Source: Pseudomonas sp. B6002 (GTDB lineage Bacteria; Pseudomonadota; Gammaproteobacteria; Pseudomonadales; Pseudomonadaceae). From it: a stretch of DNA of 64,000 nucleotides. Below the pieces are notes generated by a model. It saw nothing but the letters and a program-made list of their open reading frames with translations, did no database searches and had not been told where the DNA came from. The position numbers and the translations under genes are program-made. The stretch is from positions 177,052 through 241,051 of the forward strand of contig NZ_JACAOY010000014.1 of assembly GCF_013385985.1 (NCBI RefSeq). Direction: 5' to 3'. Shown here piece by piece: positions 52,386 to 60,277 of this stretch; position 1 is the first letter of the stretch; the number at the start of each line of letters is the position of its first letter.

Positions 52386-53803
52386 ACAGCCTGGATTTCT
52401 ATATCGACGGTGCCTGGGTCAAACCGTCGGGCGGCGAAACCTTGTCGGTGATCAATCCTGCCACCGAACGCCCCATCGCGACCATCAGCCTGGGCACTGC
52501 CGTCGACCTTGACCGTGCCGTGGCTGCGGCCAGGCGCGGATTCGACGGCTACGCGCAGTGGTCCCGCGAACAGCGCCTTGACCTGCTGGCGGCCATCATC
52601 GACGGTTACCGCCAACACAGCGAAGCGCTGGCGCAGTGTGTACACCAGGAGATGGGCGCACCGTTGTCCCTGGCTCGCAGCGCGCACGTTCCGGCAGGTC
52701 TGGGCCACTTGCAGCGTGCCCATGAGGTGCTCAAGGACTATGCCTTCGACCAGATCCACGGCAGCACGCTGATCAGCCGCGAGCCGATTGGCGTGTGCGG
52801 CTTGATCACACCGTGGAACTGGCCGCTCAACCAGCTCACCTGCAAACTCGCCCCGGCCCTGGCGGCGGGGTGCAGCGTGGTGCTCAAGCCGAGTGAAAAA
52901 GCGCCGTTGTCGGCCATGTTGCTGGCGGACATCCTGCATCAGGCCGGCGTGCCCAAGGGTGTATTCAACCTGGTCAACGGTGATGGGACGACCCTCGGTG
53001 ACGGCATCGCTCGGCATGCCGGTATCGACATGGTGTCGTTCACCGGTTCCACCGGGGCGGGCATTGCAGTGGCGAAGGCAGCGGCGGATACGGTCAAGCG
53101 GGTGTCCCAGGAATTGGGTGGCAAGTCGGCCAACCTGATCCTGGCCGACGCTGACCTTGAGGTTGCCGTGCGCCATGGCGTGAGCAGTTGTTTTCGCAAC
53201 AGCGGGCAGTCGTGCAATGCGCCGACGCGCATGCTGGTGCCCCGTGCCTTGCAGGCCCGTGCGGTGGCGATTGCCCGGGACGTCGCTGCTGGCATCTGCT
53301 TTGACGACAGCCACCCTGGGAGCGCCATGGGCCCCTTGGCCAACCAGGCCCAGTTCGAACGGGTACAGGCGTTGCTGGGTAGCGTGGACATTGCACCGGT
53401 GTGCGGCGGCGTGGGGCGGCCCGAAGGCTTGACCACAGGCTTCTACGCACGACCGACGGTGTTTGCCGATGTGCACCCTGAGTCGCCCATTGCCCGTGAG
53501 GAAGTGTTCGGCCCGGTGCTGGTGATCATCCCCTACGACAGCGAAGAACACGCTATCGCCATCGCCAATGACAGCCCCTACGGCCTGTCGGGTTATGTCA
53601 CTGCTGGCACCCTGGAGCGGGCGCAGGTCGTGGCACGGCGCTTGCGCACCGGTATGGTTCATCTCAATGGCAGCAAGGCCGACAACGGCGCGCCATTCGG
53701 TGGCTACAAACAATCGGGTAACGGCCGCGAGTGGGGGGTGTTTGGCCTGGAGGATTACCTGGAGGTGAAGTCGCTGTTCGGCTACCAACCGGGAGAGGGT
53801 TGA
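52382..53803 (+). CDS. NAD(P)-dependent aldehyde (semialdehyde) dehydrogenase
   Basis: Enzyme of 473 residues. Cofactor-binding GVCGLITPWNWPLN and FTGSTGAGI, catalytic Glu244 in QELGGKSAN and nucleophile Cys278 in NSGQSCNAPTRM are all present. It would oxidise the semialdehyde made by the aminotransferase to a carboxylate, completing hydrolase-transaminase-dehydrogenase chemistry. The ATGA overlap with the aminotransferase gene supports a joint role. Chain length of the aldehyde cannot be deduced from sequence. Confidence 0.93.
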   Translation: MNSLDFYIDGAWVKPSGGETLSVINPATERPIATISLGTAVDLDRAVAAARRGFDGYAQWSREQRLDLLAAIIDGYRQHSEALAQCVHQEMGAPLSLARSAHVPAGLGHLQRAHEVLKDYAFDQIHGSTLISREPIGVCGLITPWNWPLNQLTCKLAPALAAGCSVVLKPSEKAPLSAMLLADILHQAGVPKGVFNLVNGDGTTLGDGIARHAGIDMVSFTGSTGAGIAVAKAAADTVKRVSQELGGKSANLILADADLEVAVRHGVSSCFRNSGQSCNAPTRMLVPRALQARAVAIARDVAAGICFDDSHPGSAMGPLANQAQFERVQALLGSVDIAPVCGGVGRPEGLTTGFYARPTVFADVHPESPIAREEVFGPVLVIIPYDSEEHAIAIANDSPYGLSGYVTAGTLERAQVVARRLRTGMVHLNGSKADNGAPFGGYKQSGNGREWGVFGLEDYLEVKSLFGYQPGEG

Positions 53804-53883
53804 CGATAAGGTTGAACTTAGCCGAGCCTGCTGGCTCCTAGACTCGTCGGCCGCTCTGGCCCTGAATTTCACAAGGAAGCGAA

Positions 53884-54150
53884 ATGAGCCTGTTCCCTTT
53901 GCCAAAAATGCTTGTCAGTGCCGCGTTGCTGTTGACCCTGGGCGGTTGCGTGACGATGTCCGGCGATTACAACGTCACGGCCGTGGACGCCAATGGCCAG
54001 CCGATCAAGATGGTGATGACCAGCCATGGCAGTGCGATCTACTCCTCGCGCAACGCGTTCTGCAGCAATTTCCCGAAAGCCACGGTGACCATCCGTGACT
54101 TCCACACCGGCGAAGAACTCAAGAGCGAAAGCCCTTACCACTGCCGTTAG
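53884..54150 (+). CDS. Small lipoprotein of unknown function
   Basis: Protein of 88 residues. A lipoprotein signal ends at the lipobox LGGC, giving a mature protein of about 65 residues (CVTMSGDYNVTAVDANGQPI...). Two further Cys residues, in FCSNF and at YHCR near the end, could form a disulfide. AAGGAAGCG lies just before the ATG. It is convergent with the GlxA-like regulator. I do not recognise a characterised family; a periplasmic structural or stress role is a guess. Confidence 0.75.
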   Translation: MSLFPLPKMLVSAALLLTLGGCVTMSGDYNVTAVDANGQPIKMVMTSHGSAIYSSRNAFCSNFPKATVTIRDFHTGEELKSESPYHCR

Positions 54151-54155
54151 GCGTT

Positions 54156-55088
54156 CTAGCTCCTGAACACCTGCTGCATGGCCTGGGGCGGTTGCCCGAA
54201 GGCCCGCAGGAAGGCCTGGCGCATGCGCTCGCGATCACCGAAGCCGGTTTCGCGGGCCACCACCTCGACCGGGTGGCGGCTGGTTTCCATCAGCACCCGG
54301 GCGGCTTCCACCCGCAGCGACTCAATAGCCTTGGCAGGCGTCTGCCCGGTTTCCTCGCGGAACACCCGGCTGAACTGGCGTGGGCTCAAGCGCGCCACAT
54401 CGGCCAGGGCGTCCACTGACAGGTCGTGGGTGAGGTTCTCGCGGGCATAGGCCAGGGCCAGTTGCACGCGGTCGGACCTGGGGTCCAGCTCCAGCAGGGC
54501 CGACACCTGCGACTGCTCGCTGCCCCGACGCTGGGCGATCACCAGCTTGCGTGCGATGCGTCGGGCGAGGTCGTGGCCCAGGTCGTTCTCCACCATGGCC
54601 AGTGCCAGGTCCACGCCGGCGCTCATGCCGGCCCCGGTCCACACCTGGCCGTCGACCACGAACAACTTGTCTTCTTCCAACTGGATATGCGGATAACGCT
54701 TGCGAAAGGCCGGTGCGTGGATCCAGTGGGTGGTGGTGCGCTTGCCCTCCAGCAAGCCGGCGTCGGCCAGCACGAAGATGCCCATGCACAGCGAGGCCAC
54801 TCGCCGTGACTGGGCCGAAGCGGCCTTGACCTGTTCCAGCAGGCTGGCCTCCGGCAGGCGGAACTCCATGTAGCCGCCGACGATCAATGTGTCATAGCCC
54901 TGTGGCCGGATCGGCGTGGTGTTCACCGAGAAACCCTGGGACGTCATCACCGCGCCGCCGTTTTCCGACACCAGGTGAAATTCATAGACCGGCTCGCCCT
55001 GCAACAGGTTCGCGCATTCGAACACCGAGGCCACGCTGAGGCTCAGGCATTCGAAATTCGGGTAAACCAGCAGCGCAACACTGTGCAT
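54156..55088 (-). CDS. GlxA-family AraC-type regulator (DJ-1/PfpI + AraC HTH)
   Basis: Regulator of 311 residues. An N-terminal DJ-1/PfpI-like domain (1-190; VALLVYPNFECLSLSVASVFECAN, SLCMGIFVLADAGLL, TTTHW) is followed by a double AraC HTH (about 210-305; LSVDALADVARLSPRQFSRVFREETGQTPAKAIESLRVEAAR). The Cys in SLCMG sits at the nucleophile elbow but is probably non-catalytic. It is divergent from a DJ-1 family gene, its likely target. The ATG at 55088 has GGAG 7 bp upstream; the ATG at 55094 is too close to that site. Confidence 0.9.
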   Translation of the reverse strand: MHSVALLVYPNFECLSLSVASVFECANLLQGEPVYEFHLVSENGGAVMTSQGFSVNTTPIRPQGYDTLIVGGYMEFRLPEASLLEQVKAASAQSRRVASLCMGIFVLADAGLLEGKRTTTHWIHAPAFRKRYPHIQLEEDKLFVVDGQVWTGAGMSAGVDLALAMVENDLGHDLARRIARKLVIAQRRGSEQSQVSALLELDPRSDRVQLALAYARENLTHDLSVDALADVARLSPRQFSRVFREETGQTPAKAIESLRVEAARVLMETSRHPVEVVARETGFGDRERMRQAFLRAFGQPPQAMQQVFRS

Positions 55089-55248
55089 CGTCATTCTCCA
55101 AGGGGCATGGCAAGGAGGGGATTGTCGGCGGCGGGTGGGCAAACGGCAACTGCCATCGGGCATGTCCGAAAACCTTGCGGATATGACGTTGTGGCAACAC
55201 TCCCTGGCTCCTAAGCTTCAACCCACACTCATCCCGAGGCACTCGACA

Positions 55249-55926
55249 ATGAAAGTATTGATGGTATTGACCTCTCACGATCAGTTGGGAGACACCGGCC
55301 GCAAGACCGGCTTCTGGCTTGAAGAGTTTGCCGCACCCTATTACGCGTTCAAGGACGCCGGTGCCCAGATCGTGCTGGCATCCCCGGCCGGTGGCCAGCC
55401 GCCGCTGGACCCGGTCAGCGACCTGCCGGACTTCCAGACCGAGCAGACCCACCGCTTCGCCGCCGACCCGGCTGCGCAACAGGCCCTGGCCAACACGGTG
55501 AAGCTGGACACGGTCAGCGCCGCCGACTTCGACACGGTGTTCTACCCCGGTGGCCACGGCCCGCTGTGGGACCTGGCCGAATCGCCCACCTCCATCGCCC
55601 TGATCGAGGCGTTCGAGCGGGCTGGCAAGCCCATCGGTTTCGTGTGCCACGCGCCGGGCGCCCTGCGCCACGTCAAGGCCGCCAACGGTGAGCCGCTGGT
55701 CAAGGGCCGCCGCGTGACCGGGTTCTCCAACTCGGAAGAAGCCGCCGTGGAACTGACCGATGTGGTGCCGTTCCTGGTGGAAGACGAATTCAAGAAACTG
55801 GGCGGCCTGTACGAGAAGGGCGCCGACTGGCAATCCTTCGTGATCGTGGACGGCACGTTGGTCACCGGGCAAAACCCCGGCAGCTCCAGTGACGTGGCCA
55901 AGGCCCTGCTGAAACTCACCGCCTGA
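55249..55926 (+). CDS. DJ-1/PfpI family protein, Hsp31/glyoxalase III-like
   Basis: Protein of 225 residues of the class-I glutamine-amidotransferase-like superfamily. GGHGPLWDL forms the oxyanion region and Cys in GFVCHAPGALRH is the nucleophile, followed by the His. The start MKVLMVLTSHDQLGDTGRKTGFWLEEFAAPYYAF is typical of Hsp31-like proteins, which act as glutathione-independent glyoxalases or holding chaperones. It is divergent from the GlxA-like regulator and followed by a perfect palindrome and a NemA-like gene. GAGG lies 9 bp upstream of the ATG. Confidence 0.9.
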   Translation: MKVLMVLTSHDQLGDTGRKTGFWLEEFAAPYYAFKDAGAQIVLASPAGGQPPLDPVSDLPDFQTEQTHRFAADPAAQQALANTVKLDTVSAADFDTVFYPGGHGPLWDLAESPTSIALIEAFERAGKPIGFVCHAPGALRHVKAANGEPLVKGRRVTGFSNSEEAAVELTDVVPFLVEDEFKKLGGLYEKGADWQSFVIVDGTLVTGQNPGSSSDVAKALLKLTA

Positions 55927-55947
55927 TTTAATTAATCCCCTTATTGA

Positions 55948-55971
55948 TTGGCGACTCCCGGGAGTCGCCAA
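55948..55971. terminator. Perfect 24-bp palindrome, probable terminator
   Basis: TTGGCGACTCCC (55948-55959) is followed directly by its exact complement GGGAGTCGCCAA (55960-55971), then TGCTTTTGC. It lies 22 bp after the DJ-1 gene stop. The T tract is short, so termination may be weak. It is not a REP element. A protein-binding operator for the NemA-like gene 35 bp downstream is an alternative. Confidence 0.6.
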
Positions 55972-56005
55972 TGCTTTTGCTCGTCCAAAATTTGGAAAAC
56001 CTCCC

Positions 56006-57127
56006 ATGACAGACCCCATTTTAAGCACCCCGGTAACACTGGGCGGCCATACCTTGCGCAATCGTATTGTGCTGCCGCCGCTGACCCGCCAGCGCAGTGC
56101 CCAACCCGGCGATATCGCCACCGACCTGATGGCGCAGTATTACCGCCAGCGCGCCACGGCGGGCTTTATGGTCAGCGAAGGCACGCAGATCGAACCCCGT
56201 GGCCAGGGTTATGCCTGGACCCCGGGCATCTACACGCCGGAGCAAATCGACGGCTGGCGCAAAGTGATGACGGCGGTACACGCCGAAGGCGGGGTGATCT
56301 TTGCCCAGCTGTGGCATGTGGGGCGCGTGTCTCACCACGGCTTGCAGCCAGAGGGTGAGGCCCCGGTGGCGCCGTCGGCGCTCCAGCCCCGGCAGGTCAA
56401 AGCCTTTATCGAAACCGGGCCGGGGGCCGGGGAGTTGGTTCAACCGCCGGTTCCACGCGCGCTAAGGACAGAGGAGGTCAAGGACTTGGTTCGCCTGTAC
56501 GCCGAGGCCGCACGCAACGCGATGGCGGCGGGTTTTGACGGTGTGGAGATTCATTCGGCCAACGGCTACCTGGTCAACCAATTCATTTCGGCGCACGCCA
56601 ACACCCGTGACGACGAATACGGCGGCTCGGTGCACAACCGCCTGCGTTTCCTGCGTGAAATCGTCGCCGCCGTGAGTGAGGTGGTCGGCCCGCAACGCCT
56701 GGGTGTGCGGTTCTCGCCCTTGTTCAGCGGCACCGACCAGGACCGCGTGTACATCGGCCTGGTGGAAGAGGACCCGCATTACACCTACCTCGAAGCGATC
56801 AAGCTATTGGAGGCGGCCGGTATCGCCTACGTGTCCATCGCCGAAGCTGACTGGGACAATGCCCCGGAACTGCCGGACACCTTCCGCCGTGATGTGCGCG
56901 ATACCTTCAGCGGGCGGATCCTCTACGCCGGCCGCTACACCGCCGAGCGCGGCGCGCGGCTGATCGAGGCGGGGCTGGCGGACTTGATCGGCTTTGGTCG
57001 CCCGTTCATCGCCAACCCGGACCTGCCGCAGCGGCTGTTCAACGGTTGGCCGTTGAATCCATTGCGGGTGGAAGGGATGTACGGGGGCTCGGAGCAGGGT
57101 TATACCGATTATCCCGCCTACCTGTAG
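56006..57127 (+). CDS. nemA: Alkene reductase, Old Yellow Enzyme family (NemA-like)
   Basis: FMN flavoprotein of 373 residues. It has LRNRIVLPPLTRQRSAQPGDIATDLMAQYYRQRA at the N-terminus, the His-Asn pair and Tyr in GFDGVEIHSANGYLVNQF, and LIGFGRPFIANPDLPQRL near the C-terminus. The family reduces activated alkenes, N-ethylmaleimide, nitro compounds and nitrate esters with NADPH. The ribosome binding site is weak. It follows the DJ-1 gene by 79 bp across a palindrome and is convergent with the quinone reductase gene. Confidence 0.93.
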   Translation: MTDPILSTPVTLGGHTLRNRIVLPPLTRQRSAQPGDIATDLMAQYYRQRATAGFMVSEGTQIEPRGQGYAWTPGIYTPEQIDGWRKVMTAVHAEGGVIFAQLWHVGRVSHHGLQPEGEAPVAPSALQPRQVKAFIETGPGAGELVQPPVPRALRTEEVKDLVRLYAEAARNAMAAGFDGVEIHSANGYLVNQFISAHANTRDDEYGGSVHNRLRFLREIVAAVSEVVGPQRLGVRFSPLFSGTDQDRVYIGLVEEDPHYTYLEAIKLLEAAGIAYVSIAEADWDNAPELPDTFRRDVRDTFSGRILYAGRYTAERGARLIEAGLADLIGFGRPFIANPDLPQRLFNGWPLNPLRVEGMYGGSEQGYTDYPAYL

Positions 57128-57148
57128 AAGCACAGATGTTCAAAACAG

Positions 57149-57238
57149 TGTGGGAGCGGGCTTGCTCGCGAAGGCGGTGGATCAGTCGGTGATTGAGTGA
57201 CTGATACGGTGCTTTCGCGAGCAAGCCCGCTCCCACAG
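57149..57238. repeat. REP pair (GTGGGAGCGGGCTTGCTCGC class)
   Basis: Inverted units at about 57149-57172 and 57213-57238, core GTGGGAGCGGGCTTGCTCGC and its complement. They lie between the convergent NemA-like and quinone reductase genes. This is a third REP sequence class in the window. Confidence 0.88.
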
Positions 57239-57254
57239 GCGGGTGACGGTGGTG

Positions 57255-58253
57255 TTAGATAACCCGCAACACAATCTTGCCGATGTGATCCCCTCCTTCC
57301 ATCCGTGCATGCGCCTGGTCGGCCGCGGTGTAGTCGAACACCTGGTCGATCATCGGCAGGCAGCGTCCGGCCGACAGCAAGGGCCATACATGCTCACGCA
57401 GTTGGGCGGCAATCTCGGCTTTCTCATCGCCGGTGCGCGGGCGCAGCAATGAACCGGTGACGACCGCGCGCTTGCCGAGGATGGTCAGCAGGTCCACATC
57501 ATTGGCCCGGGCGCCGCCGAGGAAGCCCAGCATCACCAGCCGGCCGTCCATGGCCAGGGCCTTGAGGTTATTGTTGAAGTAAGAGCCACCCATGATGTCG
57601 AGGATCACATTCACACCCTGGCCCTCGGTTTTCTGGGCGATGATCTCGGCAAAATCCTGCTCGCGGTAGTTGATGGCCTCGGCGCCCAGGGCACGGATGG
57701 CCGCGCATTTATCTTCGCTGCCGGCTGTGGCAAAGGCCTGGATGCCCAGCTCGCGGCACAGCATCAAGGCGGTGGTGCCGATACCGCTGGTGCCGCCGTG
57801 GATCAGTACGCGCTGGCCTTTGTGCGCGCCACCCAAGCCGAACAGGTTGGCCCAGACGGTGAAGAAGGTTTCCGGGATCGCGGCCGCGTGTACCCAGTCT
57901 ATTCCGTCGGGAACGGGCAAGGCCTGGCCGGCCGGTACCGCGCAGAATTGGGCATAGCCACCGCCGTTGGTCAGGGCGCAGACCTTGTCGCCAATTGCGT
58001 ATGCACTCACACCTTCGCCCAGCGCTACTACTTCGCCGGCCACTTCCAGCCCGGGAAACGGGCTCATGCCGGGGCGCATCGGGTAGGTGCCGGCGCGTTG
58101 CAAGGCATCGGGGCGATTGACCCCGGCGGCGTGCACGCGGATCAGGATTTCGCCGGGTGCGGGGGTGGGCACGGGCTGTTGGCTCGGCTTGAGCACCTCG
58201 GGGCCGCCCGGGGTGGTGATTTTAATCAGGGTCATCTGTGTTGGCAGGGTCAT
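57255..58253 (-). CDS. NAD(P)H-quinone oxidoreductase, zeta-crystallin type (MDR family)
   Basis: Protein of 332 residues. The GroES-like N-terminal domain has VHAAGVNRPDALQRAGTYP and PGLEVAGEVVALGEG without the zinc-binding Cys set. The Rossmann domain has HGGTSGIGTTALML. It resembles PIG3/quinone oxidoreductases that reduce quinones or enones with NADPH. The ATG at 58253 has AGGA about 9 bp upstream; the long upstream frame is a shadow of the divergent lysR gene. It is divergent from that LysR gene across a tandem operator-like repeat. Confidence 0.9.
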   Translation of the reverse strand: MTLPTQMTLIKITTPGGPEVLKPSQQPVPTPAPGEILIRVHAAGVNRPDALQRAGTYPMRPGMSPFPGLEVAGEVVALGEGVSAYAIGDKVCALTNGGGYAQFCAVPAGQALPVPDGIDWVHAAAIPETFFTVWANLFGLGGAHKGQRVLIHGGTSGIGTTALMLCRELGIQAFATAGSEDKCAAIRALGAEAINYREQDFAEIIAQKTEGQGVNVILDIMGGSYFNNNLKALAMDGRLVMLGFLGGARANDVDLLTILGKRAVVTGSLLRPRTGDEKAEIAAQLREHVWPLLSAGRCLPMIDQVFDYTAADQAHARMEGGDHIGKIVLRVI

Positions 58254-58350
58254 GGTGCGAATCCTGTGACGGTGAACGTATGGGGTGTGACCGCAAGGCG
58301 CGGTCATTGATTCAGTGGTGTTTCCATGGCACCCAGCATAACGGGGATCT

Positions 58351-58401
58351 TTGATGCAATAATGCTGCGAATTGGCAAGCCATTGATGCATATATGCAGC
58401 G
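58351..58401. promoter_or_regulatory. Tandem operator-like repeat for the LysR regulator
   Basis: Two 19-bp copies, beginning TTGATGCAATAATGC (58351-58369) and TTGATGCATATATGC (58383-58401), agree at 15 of 19 positions and start 32 bp apart, about three helical turns. The second contains the perfect palindrome TGCATATATGCA (58387-58398). They lie between the quinone reductase gene and the lysR start, as expected for a LysR regulatory/activation site pair. Confidence 0.55.
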
Positions 58402-58412
58402 GGGAGGTGCGT

Positions 58413-59288
58413 GTGAACTGGGATGATGCCCGGGTGTTCCTGGCGGTGTGTCGCGAGTCGACCTTGCGTGGGGCCGCACGGGTATTGGGGGTGGACCAGG
58501 CGACGGTCGGTCGACGGGTCAATGCCCTGGAAAAGTCCTTGAACGCGACGTTGTTTTTGCGCACCTCCGAGGGGTATGCGCTGACGGCGGTGGGCGAGGC
58601 GGCCCTGCTGTCGGTGGAGAAGATGGAGCGCTCGGCGATTGAACTTGAGCGCCAGATCCAGGGCCTGGATGACCGCCTGACCGGCACCGTACGGGTCAGC
58701 ACCACCGATTCCCTGGCCATCGACTTCCTGATCCCGGCCATCGCCTGCCTGCTCGACAAGCACCCCGACGTGCGCGTGCAGCTGGACGCTACCACCCAGA
58801 TCCTCAGCCTGGCCAAGCGCGAAGCCGATATTGCCGTGCGCAACACCCGCCCGGAAAACCCCGACCTGATTGCCCGGCGCATCGCTCGCTGGCCGGTGGG
58901 GTTGTTCGCGTCCCAGGGTTACATCGACCGCCACGGCCTGCCGGAACCGGGCAGCGTGTTTGAAGGCCACGACCTGGTGGTCTATCACCCGCACCTGCAC
59001 AGCCAGAAAGACCTGGCCCTGGTCAACGAGCCGCTGGGGCGCGGGCGCATTGTGGCAGCGGTGGGGTCCAGCCTGTTGGTGCGCCGTTCCATCGCCGCCG
59101 GTATTGGCCTGGGTGAATTGCCGGTAGTGACCGGCGAGCGCGACGGGCTGGTGCGCGTCTGGCCCGAGCGCACCCGGGTTTTGCCCTACGACGTGTGGCT
59201 GGTGACCCATGCCGACCTGCGCCACACCGCACGGGTGCGGGCAGTGATCGATGAAATTGTCGCGGCGTTTGCGGGGCTGGCCGTGTGA
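58413..59288 (+). CDS. LysR-family transcriptional regulator
   Basis: Regulator of 291 residues. The HTH is STLRGAARVLGVDQATVGRRVNALE, followed by an effector domain (VRVSTTDSLAIDFLIPAIACLLDKHPDVRVQLD). The start chosen is GTG at 58413 (MNWDDARVFLAV), because GGGGAGG lies 5-6 bp upstream; ATGs at 58326 and 58386 precede this site and would place the repeats in coding sequence. It probably controls the divergent quinone reductase gene and itself through the tandem repeat at 58351-58401. Confidence 0.9.
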   Translation: MNWDDARVFLAVCRESTLRGAARVLGVDQATVGRRVNALEKSLNATLFLRTSEGYALTAVGEAALLSVEKMERSAIELERQIQGLDDRLTGTVRVSTTDSLAIDFLIPAIACLLDKHPDVRVQLDATTQILSLAKREADIAVRNTRPENPDLIARRIARWPVGLFASQGYIDRHGLPEPGSVFEGHDLVVYHPHLHSQKDLALVNEPLGRGRIVAAVGSSLLVRRSIAAGIGLGELPVVTGERDGLVRVWPERTRVLPYDVWLVTHADLRHTARVRAVIDEIVAAFAGLAV

Positions 59289-59309
59289 CGCCAGGCCCGC
59301 TCACCCCAA

Positions 59310-60128
59310 TCAGCGGTTAAGGAAGGCCAGCAGGTCTTCGTTCAGCGCTTGGGTGTGGGTGGCTGCGAAGCCATGCGGTGCATCCTTGTAAACCTTCAAC
59401 TGGGCGCCCTTGATCAGCTCGGCGGCGACCTTGCCGGTGGTCTCGAATGGCACGATCTGGTCGCCATCGCCGTGGATCACCAGGGTAGGCACATCGATCT
59501 TCGCCATGTCCGGGCGGAAGTCCGTCTCGGAGAACGCAGTGACGCAATCCACCGTCGACTTGAGCGAGGCCTGCAGGGCGATTTGCAGGGTTTGGGTGAG
59601 CACGCCGGCGGAGACGGTCTGGCCTTTATTGATCCCGAAGAACGGGGTGTTGAAGTCGGCGATGAACTGCGCGCGGTCCTTCAGCAGCCCGGCCTTGATG
59701 CCGTCGAACACGGCGGTGGGCACCCCTTGCGGGTAATCCGGCTTTTGGCCGAACAGCGGCGTGACCGCACCCAGCAACACCAGGCCGGCCACGCGGGCGC
59801 TGCCATGGCGTGCGATGTAACGCGCTACGTCGCCGCCGCCCATGGAAAAGCCCACCAGCGTCACGTCCTTGAGGTCCAGGTGTTCGATCAACTGGGCGAT
59901 GTCGTCGGCGAAGGTGTTGTAGTCGTTGCCGGTCCACGGCTGGTCCGAACGCCCGAAGCCGCGACGGTCGAACGCGAGGGTGCGAAAGCCACGGCTGCTC
60001 AGGTACTCCATCTGGTATTCCCACATGTCCGCATCCAGCGGCCAGCCGTGGCTGAACAGCACGGGCTTGCCGCTGCCCCAATCCTTGAAGTAGATCTGCG
60101 TACCGTCTTTGGCAACGAATGTGCTCAT
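59310..60128 (-). CDS. Alpha/beta hydrolase, non-heme chloroperoxidase/arylesterase type
   Basis: Protein of 272 residues. It has FSHGWPLDADMWEYQ (oxyanion hole), nucleophile Ser in GFSMGGGDVARYIARHG, Asp in VIHGDGDQIVPFE and His in APHGFAATH. This set is characteristic of cofactor-free haloperoxidases, which are in practice esterases with perhydrolase activity. There is no signal peptide. AGGAG precedes the ATG at 60128. It is convergent with the LysR gene and divergent from the alcohol dehydrogenase gene. Confidence 0.93.
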   Translation of the reverse strand: MSTFVAKDGTQIYFKDWGSGKPVLFSHGWPLDADMWEYQMEYLSSRGFRTLAFDRRGFGRSDQPWTGNDYNTFADDIAQLIEHLDLKDVTLVGFSMGGGDVARYIARHGSARVAGLVLLGAVTPLFGQKPDYPQGVPTAVFDGIKAGLLKDRAQFIADFNTPFFGINKGQTVSAGVLTQTLQIALQASLKSTVDCVTAFSETDFRPDMAKIDVPTLVIHGDGDQIVPFETTGKVAAELIKGAQLKVYKDAPHGFAATHTQALNEDLLAFLNR

Positions 60129-60277
60129 GGAAAACTCCTGGGAGGGTGGGGTGAAAGCATTGCGTCGCACTATTGCGCTAAACCAGACGAAGGGCTTGTA
60201 CGGATGTGCTCGGTTGAACGGTTCAGCGTCTATGCTGGTCCACTGACCTCCAACGTCAGATCACACAGGTGAACGAA

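Noticed and set aside
53804-53883. GAGCC-TGCT-GGCTC hairpin after the aldehyde dehydrogenase gene as a terminator
   Set aside because: The stem is only 5 bp and no T tract follows.
52019-53905. 628-residue open frame antisense to the aminotransferase and aldehyde dehydrogenase
   Set aside because: Spans two coupled enzyme genes with intact catalytic motifs on the other strand; composition typical of antisense shadows.
58254-59225. Long upstream extension of the quinone reductase frame
   Set aside because: It lies antisense to the LysR gene; the family start and ribosome binding site are at 58253.
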